From positions 248,001-312,000 of the forward strand of contig CAUWAG010000014.1 of assembly GCA_963556695.1 (NCBI GenBank): DNA of 64,000 bases. The letters run 5' to 3'. Below the pieces are notes generated by a model. The model was not told the origin of the DNA, made no database searches, and worked only from the letters and a program-made list of their open reading frames with translations. Below, piece by piece: positions 42,953 through 54,380 of this stretch. The translations under genes and the position numbers were made by a program. The DNA comes from Anthostomella pinea. Taxonomy: Eukaryota > Ascomycota > Sordariomycetes > Xylariales > Xylariaceae. Position 1 is the first letter of the stretch. Each line of letters starts with the position of its first letter.

Positions 42953-45517
42953 ATGAATACGACGCTTCCAATCCAGAGCACCACGGTGCGGTACACCACT
43001 CGCAAGGACTTCGTGGCCTGGCAACAGCAGTTTCAGAAGAGGGCAGAAGTATTAGGATTATGGAAACACATCAATCCTGATGCCCCTGATAACTGGCCAG
43101 AACCTCCTGAACGCCCTGATATGAACTCGGAGGACTATGCAGCGAAACCGACTCGCAGCGCCACCCAGGGTCCAGTCAAGAAGATCTCTCACCTTACGAG
43201 CGAGAGTATGACCGACTACAACCACGATCTGCACCAGTTTCATCTCAAGAACAAGATATATCAACAATTCAGAAACGCTACCAACGACCTTGTCAAGTGA
43301 GTGCTTGAAACAGTTGATCCCGCCATTCAATAAACCAAGCTCCATCGCACCCATAACCTCCGTCAGTGGTACAAGACCCTCACCGAAGATGGGGCAATTT
43401 ACACAAAGAATTTAATGCACGCCGTACAAACGGACTATCGAGCAATAATCTCCACAACCGACACGAAATTAAAGAAAAGAAAGAACAAGGACGTGATAGC
43501 CTGGTTCAAAGAGTGGGAAAAGGTTATGGCCAAATCTGTAGCAGTAGACATCCTTAAGGCGAAATCCCCAGCTACTTGGTTTAATGACTTTGTAGCTGCT
43601 GCTGCTACAGTCAACCCTACCTGGAGTTCTGAGGCGAGGGTAACCAGAAAGGCTGGAGTCCTTTTGGGCAACATCAGCTACTCGCAGATCGCTTCAGATC
43701 TCCAGGAGGACTTGTTAATAACACGTCAGGATACTAACACGTCAAAGGGCTGGAAGGCAGGCTTCTAGCTCTCTATAAAGAACAGGCTGAGGATACGACA
43801 GAAATAACCCCTGAAGACGAAACAGACAAGCCCCAAGGCCGCGGAAACACAAGGGGAAATCGCCGTGGAGAAAACAACAACAATAGGGGCAGCCAAGGAG
43901 GCTCCAGAAGAGGCTCAAGAGGAGCTTCTGGCAACAAGAGACGACAAGACGACAATCAGAACACTATTCGAGCATGCAGAGCATGTCTCACAAGAGGACA
44001 CGAACACATGCAATGCTTCTATCTCTTCCCAAACAAGGCACCTGCTGGATAGCACGCAAACAAAGGTGTCCAAAAGCTAGTAAACAGCTCATTACAGAGA
44101 GATAATAATATGGCGGAAGAAGTAGCACGAGCAAACAGAAAGCGCGATTGACTCGCAGAAGGGGGCAGAGAGTCTCGAACAGTGCCTAGCAGAGCAAAGA
44201 AAGTCGCTGGCGCGTACCTAAACAATAACACGAAGTCCTCTTATTGTGGGTGATAGAAGATCTCCCCATTACCACCAACAAAGCATCCTTTGCCCTCAGA
44301 ACGCGAATAATCAACTCCTGGACAGCGCGAGCTCCCCTAATAGGCGATGAACACTGTTGGCGCTTCCGATTAGGCCGTCCAGGCCCCGAAGTGATAGCCC
44401 AGATCATACAACACCTCTGAGGTGTGAGGATCAAGGGTCTATCTATCGCTTAGTGTGATGGCTGCGGCAAAGCCAAAATCAAGAGACATACACGAAGGCA
44501 ACCTCGGCGCCCATTCTCTAAACCAGGGAGTATTCTGTCTATTGACTTCACTGACCTTCAAGCGGACTCTGACGGCTATTGGTGTGTTATGTTCATAACC
44601 TGCAGGTATTCCGGATACGTCTGGGCCTATTTCCTCAAAAGAAGGCAGGAAGATCACATCATCAGTGCTATCAAGCATATTCTAGGCGTCCTTAAGCAAC
44701 AATTCCAGCTCGATATTGAGGTCCTGAAAGCAGACAACGCACTGGGCAAGTCAAATGCCATCAAATCGTTCATGAGCGAGAACCACCTTTGATTTGAGCC
44801 CTCAGTACCACGAAGCCAAGTACAGAACGGTGCTGCTGAGCGCTCAGGGGGTGTAATCAACGAGAAGGCCCTCGCGATGAGAAGCGGAGCCAAGTTGCCA
44901 ACATATCTCTGACGATATATATACATGGCCGCGGTGTATCTTCACAACAGAACACTGTCGTGGCAGCATCACTGGAGAACCCCCCACGAGATGTTCTTTC
45001 AATATTTGGCGTTCAGAGACGGCCTAGTTGCCCCTGATTGCAGACTGACGTTAGCACACCTGCGAGCGTACGGCTGCAAGATGTTTGCAATGACACCAGA
45101 AGCCCAAGAGAAGAAAGATCGCAAAAAGAAGCTAAACCCCAAAGCCTGGGTGGGCTTCCTTGTGGGCTACAGTTCAACGAACATCTATCAGGTTTGGAAC
45201 CCTCTGACTAACAAGGTCCAAGCTATGCGCGACGTGATAGCAGACGAGGACCAGTTGTTCTCAGGAGACATTCAAGACCTCAAAGACGACCTTCTGCACA
45301 TCAACAGAGATCAGTTGACATTGCTCCTGAACAGACACGAGGCCCCCAAAAAGGGCCTGGAAGACACTCCAACGATACACAAGGATGAGGATCTCAGCAG
45401 AGTAATCCAGGAGCACCAAGGAAGAGAGGAGATGCTTCAGAGTGGGACTAGTACTGTCACGGCGAGCATACTGGGGAGCTGGGACATGGCCTGCAGCAAG
45501 CAGCTATTACTCTATTG
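42953..45517 (+). pseudogene. Ty1/copia-type retrotransposon: gag and integrase remnants, reverse transcriptase missing
   Basis: A gag frame opens at 42953 (MNTTLPIQSTTVRYTTRKDF, WQQQFQKRAEVLGLWKHI) and runs with stops at 43298 and 43331, positions readable as TGG to TGA and CAA to TAA. A CCHC knuckle CRACLTRGHEHMQC sits at about 43977-44018 in a shifted frame. The copia integrase core follows: ILSIDFTDLQADSDGYW, IEVLKADNALGKSNAIKSFM, QVQNGAAERSGGVINEKALA, and the C-terminal YGCKMFAMTPEAQEKKDRKK with VGFLVGYSSTNIYQVWNP. Similarity ends at about 45517; no reverse transcriptase or RNase H follows and no 3' LTR is evident. It is a truncated, mutated, immobile copy. Confidence 0.85.
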
Positions 45518-46141
45518 ACGAGAATATCAAGACTAGAGAGGAAAGAAAGAGAGAGAGAGATAGGTACAGCGGGAGGTTGCCCCTTTAAGGGGATCCTCTG
45601 GTCAGATCCTTCCCTTATTGGGAAGTATCGGCTTGTCATGTGGGAAGGTCTGTGCAGGCCGTCACACTATGTTACTATAGACTATATTTTAAATAACAAT
45701 AAAAGTTCTAAATAATGTATAAATAAATAAAGTAATATTATACATATTATGGAAAAGATCGGTTCAGTGGTTCAGGTCATCATGTTGCTTACATTCTGGG
45801 TGCAGATCTACCCTTGGGTCTTGGGACCTGTTCAGGTACTAAATACACATACCAACTTCAAAGCAATGCCCAGCCTTTGATCCGGAGGGTAAAGATCCCT
45901 TGTCCCAGATACACTAAAGCTCAAAGCCCGCTTCTAGGCTGTTCCTTCCTTTCAGTGCTGCTGTCAGCCTTGTCAGCCTTGTCACCCCTAGAAGCGTGCT
46001 ACAGCACACCTGTGAGCCACCCGACTGCTTACATATATCAAGACTTTAAGATTAAAACTTTTTGTGAGATTCTAGAAGGGTCACAAGCCTTGGGGGTGTG
46101 AGCGGTCGCTGCAAATGTTGTTGTCATTCTCAAGTATGCTC
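45518..46141. other. Spacer between two retrotransposons
   Basis: It begins with a purine-rich GA run (45537-45562), then AT-rich sequence (45670-45760). It could contain the eroded 3' end of the copia element. No gene is seen. Confidence 0.45.
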
Positions 46142-46146
46142 GGCAG

Positions 46147-46401
46147 TGTGATGGTCTGACCTCCTGGAAGTCTGTCAACCCATCAGGGTGGCCTGTGCGC
46201 AGCATCACATGACCTGGCGCACAAGACGTGTGGCCACAACTGTACTAGGCTAGGTAATAGTGGGGCGGATGAAAGGATCATTAATCCCACCAGAATTGGC
46301 TGGCGGGTCAGATCCTTCTTTCCCTCCCCACCAAGAGATTTTTACACGTAGGTAGTGCAATCAGGACTTTTATGTCCTTATCCTATTTACGCTTCGTGAC
46401 A
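46147..46401 (+). repeat. 5' LTR of the chromovirus
   Basis: It starts TGTGATGGTCTGACC and ends CTTCGTGACA. It differs from the 3' copy by scattered G/A and C/T changes and one transversion. Confidence 0.95.
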
Positions 46402-46505
46402 ATCTCTTGGTCTCTTTATACGCGTCTAGGAAGACCTTAAACTCCCAGAAGATACCGATACCGAAAAGACACCAATTCACGAACAGACACGACACCAACA
46501 CCACA

Positions 46506-48335
46506 ATGCCTCGTGGAGAACTTGACCGCCAGCGCATCGCGCAGGCCGCCAAACGAGCCAAACAAGAAGTCCATTTCTCTGATGGGAAGTTCCTTCATCA
46601 TTACCCCAAAGACCCCAAGAAGGGACAGAGCTTGATCGCTGACACTGATGACCGCGTCCCTGAGGTTTCGGATATTCCTTAACTCTTTGACCGCCGAGTT
46701 TTCATGAACTGTGCCAATGATGAGAACTTTGAGCAATACCGTTACCGATTCACGATAAAAGGCTTGTCAGACGAGTTGCACGAGCTTATTGATCATTATG
46801 GAGCCTCCTTCGCCAGAGATTCTGGACCAGTCATGCCTTTTGTCCCCCTCACTCATGACTCTCAACAGGAGTGGCCTGACGCGTCAACCGGCATTGAAAT
46901 CAGCTTTGACGGCTTTGAGAACATGTGCAAGAACAGTCCCAAGGCTCTCTTTCAGGAGATGAAACTTTGCACCTTCGTTGCGATGGGATATAAAGACCTC
47001 ATCAGAGACTTACACGACGTCCTTAAGACCAACGATCTTAACCTTGCGGTTATTTGCGAGCACGCCATTGCCTTTGCTGATGCTCTGACCAAGACCAATG
47101 ATACGATTGCCACCCTTCGCAACAAGAACGCTCACAACAATGACAGAGGAGTCCCTGTTCGCTCTGCCAATCGTCTGACAGAGGACCAGCAGCTGACTGA
47201 GTAAGTCACTGAGCAAATCAACAATCAATGGAGCAATGTTCTCTAGGAAAAGGAAGAAGTGATACAGGTTCTGCAGAATAAAGTCATTAACATGGCCGGT
47301 AAAGAAGGAGCCCCCGACTCGACTCAATCCAGAGGAACTCCTCGTCTCACCCCCAAACAGAAAGATCCTCCCGTTTTCACCAGTGATCCTTCTACCGACA
47401 AGGACAAGACCCCTGTGATGTTCGATCAGTGGTTCTTGATCCTTCGAAAGAAGCTCGTGAGCAACACCGACCACTTCCCTTCTGATGACGACAAGACCAT
47501 GTATATCCTTGCTCATCTGTGCGGCACAGCGTCTTCTCGTTTGATGCCTTTCATCAAACCGGATGACACTACCGGAGAGGCCGTCTTCAAGACTAGCAAG
47601 GAGGTTCTGGATCATCTTCACGAGCAGTACAAGGATCTCAACGAACAAGACGTTGCTAAGGAAAAGTTCAACAAACTGGAGATAACAACTGGTATGGAGT
47701 TCAAAGACTTTCAACTGGAGTTCGTCAGACTGGCCGGAATGGCCAAGAAGGACAAGTCAACCTGGAAGGAAGAGATGTTCAAACGCCTCCCAGGCCGCCT
47801 TAATACCATCTGCCTGGACAAGTACCACGACAAGACGGTCAACTACAACTACCTTTGCACGTACGTCCAGCGACACGACTATCAACAACGCAAGAACTTT
47901 GTGGTCTCCCAAATGCGAAAGAACGATGCCCCTCAAGGTCAACAGAACACCAACCCCCCAAAGAACAACGGTGGTGGTGGAGGAGGCAGCCCGTACCCCC
48001 CTCGCAATCAGAACCAGAGTCCGAACCCTGCTGGAAGTCAATCTCGTCCTGCCTCTTGAACGGTCGAGCATTACAACCTTCAAGTCCTCGGCACTGCTTC
48101 TGATGGCCGCAAAATGTACAAGAAGCCTCAGCTCGAGCAAATCAAGGCTATGATCGCGAAAGGACAGTGCTTCATTTGCCATGAACACGGTCACCGGAGC
48201 TCTGAGTGCCCTATTAAAGACGACTTCGAGAAGCAGAATGACGCTCGCATCAACGCCATCTCCGCGAGACTGTTTGATCATTCTATTGGAGGCTCTACTG
48301 CTGCTGCCCTGGCTGCCGTGCAGGGAAAAGACTAA
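46506..48335 (+). pseudogene. Chromovirus gag with CCHC zinc knuckle, four in-frame stops
   Basis: One continuous frame from ATG 46506 (MPRGELDRQRIAQAAKRAKQ) to TAA 48333 is interrupted at 46680 (TAA), 47202 (TAA), about 47244 (TAG) and 48057 (TGA). Each is explained by CAA, CAG or CGA changed by C to T. The capsid part includes VMFDQWFLILRKKLVSNTDH, LAHLCGTASSRLMPFI and VLDHLHEQYKDLNEQDVA. A Gly-rich linker leads to the nucleocapsid knuckle CFICHEHGHRSSEC (C-x2-C-x4-H-x4-C). The frame ends on a frameshift signal into pol (separate entry). Confidence 0.88.
48323..48329 (+). promoter_or_regulatory. -1 ribosomal frameshift heptamer GGGAAAA at the gag-pol junction
   Basis: In the gag frame the codons are CAG GGA AAA GAC TAA, so G-GGA-AAA is a canonical X-XXY-YYZ site, ending 3 bases before the gag stop at 48333. 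A -1 slip gives AGA CTA ACC CTG and enters exactly the frame that is open through the protease and the rest of pol. About 5-30 bases downstream, CCCTGGGACAACC and CCCTTCCCAGGGG offer complementary CCCTGG/CCAGGG segments able to form a stem. Confidence 0.75.
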
Positions 48336-51300
48336 CCCTGGGACAACCTGACACCCTTCCCAGGGGACCACACTTGATTTCGGCGTTGGGGATTGACGAT
48401 TGCAGGAAGATACCCTCTGATTTCCTTTCCCAGATTCTAGGGGGAGTTCCTTTGTTACTTGACTGCACAGTAGTCAATAATGGAGTTTCCTTAACAACCC
48501 AATGTCTTGCCGACGCAGGTGCAGGTGCATATATTTTGATTAACCTGTCGTTTGCTGCCAAAGTCTCCAAACACCTTCACGCGGAGAAAATCCAAGGATT
48601 CGAACCCGCCCCAGTGACTGGGTACGATGGCCAATCTACACAGACGATTGACGTTGCCCTCAGGGCCTATTTTTGCATACAAGGCCGAATGATATACGAC
48701 GTACCTTTGTTGGTGGTCAACATGAAGCATGATGTAATCGTCGGTAAGAAGTTCTTCAACCGGCATGACGTCCTGGTAGACTCTCCCCAGCAACGTTTAT
48801 TGTTCCCAGACGAATGGATACCCGACTATCGTGCGTTGCCCGAGATCTCCATGGACTCGGCAGGGTCCTTGCTCAAAGATGTCGCATACGATCAGGATGC
48901 AGTCAGACGCGACAAGCTGATGGAGACCGATGATAAACAACGCCGCGCTTCACAACGCAATTCCCGACGCGTACACTTCGGTCCCGTCACGATGATCCTG
49001 TCTGACTATCGCGCTCCAACAGTAGAAGAGGTCCCCAAACGTCCCAATCGTTCCAACCATAAAGGAACGGAGACACTCTTGGAAGGAGTCGACCTGAGCT
49101 TGATACGCGCTCAAATCGAGCAGCTAAGCCACAATCATCTGACAAAACGCATACCCCTGAGAGACAAGACAACTTAAAATCCACCTTTTACAAAGTTTGT
49201 TCCTCCGGCTATCCTTTAGCCCCGACGCAATGACCATCGCAAGGTCCCTACAGCCACGGACCAAATGCACGAACAGCTTGATTACGATTTCCATGACGAC
49301 GAGTCACGTCAACCCTCACCGACAACACCGTACATACCTGTCCGACATCGTCCTTAGCTATCCATATCCCAACAAGTCCAACATGATGCCCAGGGTCCAT
49401 ATGTAATGAGGCGTGACAGAATCGGATGGTATCGCCACCGCCCCCTCGAGGTAGCTATGGTGGGTTCCGTACTCTTTGATCGAGTCAAAGCTGAAGACGG
49501 TACCGAGGCAGGCGTTACCATTCTGTTTGAAATCGATCGCGTTATTGACCATAAGCGAGCGATGCTAGTAGACGATGACAATAATCTTCGACGCCAGGCA
49601 CATGAGCTGGTACCGAAGCAGCATCACGAGCGCCTGGACGTCTTTAGCAAGTTCTAATTCGACAAGCTCTCTCTTTATCGCCCTGGAGTCGACCACAAGA
49701 TTGATCTCACCGCCGACCCTGAGAGTTTGGGATATTCTCCGCTATACAAGATGTCTTTGGAAGAGATGGAAGCGTGTCGGAAGTACATTGTCGACAACCT
49801 GAAGAAAGGCTTCATCGAGCCGTCGTCCGCTCCATGGGCTGCACCGATTCTGTTTGCTCGGAAGGCTAATGGAAGCCTCTGACTCTGTGTCGACTATCGC
49901 AAATTGAATGCTATTACTTAGAAAGATCACTATCTGCTCCCCCTCATTGAGGAAACCATATCTCGACTAGGCTAGGCCAAGATCTTTACCAAGATTGACA
50001 TCTGTCAGGCCTTTCACAAGATCCAAATTGTCGAAGGTGACGAGGATATCACGAGCTTTCGTACCCGATACGGTGTATACAGATACCAGGTGTTACCCTT
50101 TGGTCTTACCAACGGACCATCGACCTTCCAGCGATACATCAACGACACTTTCTGTGGATATCTTGATGAATTCTGCACGGCTTATATCGATGACATACTG
50201 ATCTTCTCCGATAACGAGAAGGATCACGAAGAACACGTACGCAAGGTCCTTGACCGCCTTCGCGAAGCCGGTCTCCAAACTGACCTAGACAAATGCAAGT
50301 TCTATGTTTCTGAGACCAAGTTCCTCAGTTTTATCATTGGTACCAATGGACTCACTTGTGATCCCGATAAGATAGAGGTCGTACACAACTGGGACATCCC
50401 GATAGTCAACGGAAAGACGTCACTCAAGGGTGTACGTTCCTTCCTTGGGTTCTGCAACTTCTATCGCAAGTTTATTAAGGATTATGGTCGAATCGCGAAG
50501 CCCCTTACCGGACTTACCCGAACTGATCCTGGCCTTGTGTGGACCAGGGGATGCCAAGCCGCTTTTGACGATCTAAAGCAGGCCTTGCTGACGGCCCCAG
50601 TACTGAAGCACTTCTCATACGATCACGAGACGCTGGTGGAGACTGACGCCTCTGATGGTATTGCCGCCGGAACGATGTCCCAGCGAGCATTCCCCGATGA
50701 GCCGTGGCACCCTGTGGCCTTCTTCTCGGAGACATTGCAGGGAGCGGAGCTCAATTACGGCATACACGACAAGGAACTGCTTGCAGTAATCAAGGCATTG
50801 AGAGTCTGGAGAGCCAAATTGATCGGGATACAGACAGATCGCCCATTTACCGTTGTCACCAATCCCTCAGCCTTGGAATACTTCAGCACCAAGCGTATAC
50901 TCAACCTCTGACAAGCCAACTGGCAAGAACTGGTCTCACAGTATAACTTCGTGATTACTTACAGACCAGGATCACAGAACACCGTAGCTGACGCGCTATC
51001 TCGTCCACAGAGCGACATCAAGACCCAGAAACAGGTACGAGACGATCAACGGACAATGACTCTTTTTAAGCCTGTTACGTCAGTATCATACGTCCATGTA
51101 TGTGATATCCCGATCGCCGCAGTGCGCCATGACCAGCCCCTCGACGGTCATTCCATACAAGCAACAGAGATCTTTGTTCTTGACGATGCCGATCCGCCCG
51201 AGTTCTCGGGTATTGCACTGAATGACGAACTGTTGCACGCCAACAAGGAAGATGCGTCTCTTGCCAAGTATCGCAAGAAGGAAGGCGATGGCTCAAGCAT

Positions 51301-52817
51301 CGACTGGACCATGTCTGGAGAGCTCGTACTCTTCTGCGGACGCCTCGCTGTCCCTAACTCGAACAATCTTTACACCCGCGTTGTTGCCAAAGCACACTCG
51401 TCTCTGGCGACAGCTCATCCTGGAATCAACAAGACCCGTCAGATGGTCTCCAAACGATATTGGTGGCCGAATCTTAACGGCTTTGTCATTCAATACATTG
51501 AGAACTGTACGTGCAAGCCGTTCAAGAACCCTCGCGACAAGACTCCAGGGTTGTTGATGCCTCTCCCGGTCCCGGAAGGGACTTGGCAAGACCTGACGAT
51601 CGATTTCAAGACCATGCCAAAAGACAAAGATGGATATGACAACTTGTTCGTCGTCATTGATCGATTATCAAAGATCCCGTGGTCTACCCCGTACTTTGAC
51701 ACAGCTACCGCACAGGATGCAGCATGGATGGTTTACAACGGACCTTATCATGTCCTTGGATGGCCCCAGACCTTTACAAGTGACCGCGGTCCTCAATTCA
51801 TCTCCGCCTTTACTGACGAACTCTCCAAGATTCATGGTACCAAGCTCGAATTCTCTTCAGCAGGTCACAAACAATCCGTTGGCCAAGTGGAGATCATGAA
51901 CAAGTACATCGACCAGCGGTTACAACCATTCGTAAACCACTTTCAAGACAATTGGGCTAGAGCCATCCCAGCCATGGATGCTGCTCAGGTCTCCTTGCCG
52001 CACGAGTCATTGGGCGGCCTCTCGCCTCGTGAAGTATTGACAGGCCGACCGATGAAGATGTCATTCGATTGGGAAGCTCGCACTAAGGTGCTTGCGAAGC
52101 TTCCTAAACAAGAACGCCTCACCAGATCCGAAGCTCAGGAGATGGCACGCCAGATCCAGACGTGGGCAGCATATGCCCGTGGTGCCATTAAGAAGGCCCA
52201 AGACCGGATGGTTCAATAAGCAAACAAGCATCGTCGCGTGCCCAACTTTGTCGTTGGCAATCGCGTCTATATCATCAAGAAGACAAGGACCATGACGGAC
52301 CGCCCTAGCGACAAGCTTGACTATCCAATAACTCGTCAGCATTACAGAATTACGCACGAGTCCACCGATTGACCGAACACGTTCAAATTGCGACTGTCTG
52401 ATCAGTGGCGAGGATTGAAGTGGTTCCACGCTGATCGTCTGCATAAGTACGCGAATGACCCAGTGCCGGGTCAAGCTCCTGACAAACCTGACGGCGCGAT
52501 CGTTGATCCCAGCCTTGGAAAAGAAGAATAGAAGCTTGCGGGTGTCCTCACCTCACTACTACATTACGGTAAACTCCAGTATCAAGTGCTGTGGAAGGGT
52601 TGGGATCCCGATGGAATCTGGTGCCCTGCACAAGATTTCAGGAACTCTGCTACGAAGCTTAAAGAACATCACAACGAATATCCTGATGCTGCTGGTCTAC
52701 CCACACACCTTGAGCACTGGCTTCAGGCAGCCCAGAACAACGAGTTCGAACCAGAGCATCCTGATGACGACAAGCCAGCGAAAGTCACAAGATCAGGGAT
52801 GCGTTGTCGCGGTTGAC
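48329..52817 (+). pseudogene. Chromovirus pol: protease, RT, RNase H, integrase, chromodomain, with several stops
   Basis: One reading frame, -1 to gag, spans the whole region. The protease site reads CLADAGAGAYILINLSFAAK, with Ala where D-S/T-G is usual. RT (about 49800-50330) has KKGFIEPSSAPWAAPILFA, FTKIDICQAFHKIQI, YQVLPFGLTNGPSTFQRYIN and the polymerase box YIDD at 50183-50194. RNase H follows (HETLVETDASDGIAAGTMSQ, LNYGIHDKELLAVIKALRVW). Integrase (about 51390-52210) has the zinc-binding HSSLATAHPG..CTCK part, the DLTIDFKTMP core, TSDRGPQFIS and VGQVEIMNKYIDQR. A chromodomain-like end (YQVLWKGWDPDGIWCPAQDF) lies at about 52580-52700. Stops at 49175, about 49880, about 49918, about 49973, about 50909, 52217 and others read as Arg, Gln or Trp codons changed by C:G to T:A. 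It is inactive. Confidence 0.9.
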
Positions 52818-52976
52818 TTCACCACAAACGACAAAAAGCTTGGTGACACTCCTGGCAAAAGGTTTTCGCATTCCCCAACCTCACGTGCCGCAGGTAGTCA
52901 ATGCGCAATTGCTTCCATCCCGAGAGAAAGGGGGTTCAGTCCAGACTCGAGGCGAGTCTTTTTACGCGCAGGGGAT

Positions 52977-53231
52977 TATGACGGTCTGACCTCCTAAAAG
53001 TCTGTCAACCCATCAGGGTGGCCTGTGCGCAGCATCACATAACCTGGCACACAAGACGTGTGGCCACAACTGTACTAGGCTAGGTAATAGTGGGGCAGAT
53101 GGAAGGATCATTAATCCCACCAGAATTGGCTGGCGGGTCAGATCCTTCTTTCCCTCCCCACCAAGAGATTCTTACACGTAGGTAGTGCAATCAGTACTTT
53201 TATGTCCTCATCCTATTTACGCTTCGTGACA
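52977..53231 (+). repeat. 3' LTR of the chromovirus
   Basis: It starts TATGACGGTCTGACC (first TG mutated to TA) and ends CTTCGTGACA, followed by GGCAG. GCAGGGGAT just upstream (about 52968-52976) is a short polypurine candidate for plus-strand priming. Confidence 0.94.
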
Positions 53232-53236
53232 GGCAG

Positions 53237-54380
53237 GGCTAATCTACAGCTAAATACCATACTGCACCATGCCAGGGGGGATCCACTGTTCCCTTGACAG
53301 ACCCTTAGTGGGTACTGCACCTAAGGGCACCATATCTAAGATCCAACATCTGACACTTTTATAATTAATTAAAACTTATCTCGAAAGACGGCGAAATACG
53401 TCGTTAACTATTTTTTCTTCTCTATTAAAAACATATAACTTATATAGAAAAGCCCCATTTTTATGCCCCTGTTTCATACTATTGTATACGGTTTGTATAC
53501 AATAGTGTGGGTTTGTATCGTATCGTATGACTTAAATACGATACTAAGTATCGTATTTTATTACCCAGTCCAGGCAGACTGGCAGATTCGGTGAACTCCC
53601 GAACTTGTCAGATATCTGGGACGGATTCTTATTACTGGCTCGGGCGACAATTAAGCAATGAACAAGATGCAACTAAATCGGAAGCTTGATATAAGCTTAA
53701 TAGAAGCTCGCAACCTGCCGCCTACTGTTGAATGCACGGATGTTGATGGATTCTATTGATTTTGATTTTTTTTGTTCTGCTCTGCTTCTTTAGCGTACAG
53801 AGATTGATCATCTGTCTTCTTGGTGGGTCAGATGCCCTGTGCGTCTCTGCCCCACTGGAGATCTTCCGGTGTCTATTTCCGGCTCCCATTCAACACATTC
53901 GTGCTAGTATGTAACACCTACCGCTACCGGTTTGATGTATCTGGGGGCGGACTGACCCCTGAAAGGCCGCTGTCGGGCTAGCCCCTCGCTAGAAGTCTTG
54001 CCGAGACTCTCGAGATAGTCTTCCAGGGGACCTTCCCTGTTCTATCTAGCCCCGGACCTTCTTCACCACCCAGCCACCTGGTAAGTTATCGCCTCCCTAT
54101 CACCATTCGACCATACCTATCGGTGATCAACAATCATCTCGGGTAGCCTACCGGTCGAGCATGTCGGAGGCGCACCTGCCCAATACGAGTATGAAGCCTA
54201 TATGAAGTCCACCGCAGCTTGCCGAGTGGTCGCTCAGCCTGCTGCGCCGTGCTGTTCCGTATCTCGTTCAAATACCGCCATCGGTCCCCATCCGAGTACA
54301 CCGTGAACTTGCCTTCGCCCTCGTTTAGCTGCTTGCTACTCGCTTGGGAAGTATCCTTACATAGCAGTCGTAACGTCGCC
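53237..54380. other. AT-rich, palindrome-bearing region upstream of the S28 peptidase
   Basis: No gene is seen. Two strong inverted repeats occur: ACTATTGTATAC/GTATACAATAGT (53478-53489 and 53495-53506, 5-base loop) and AAATACGATAC/GTATCGTATTT (53534-53544 and 53548-53558). The right half is GC-richer and should include the peptidase promoter. Confidence 0.6.

Larger units (their letters stand above)
46147..53231 (+). mobile_element. Ty3/gypsy chromovirus-type LTR retrotransposon, full length, 7,085 bp
   Basis: Two 255-bp LTRs flank gag and pol, and the 5-bp duplication GGCAG is exact on both sides (46142-46146 and 53232-53236). The order is gag, protease, reverse transcriptase, RNase H, integrase, chromodomain. 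The LTRs differ at about 11 of 255 positions, 10 of them transitions. Coding frames carry many stops that read as C-to-T changes, so the copy is inactive although structurally complete. Confidence 0.96.
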
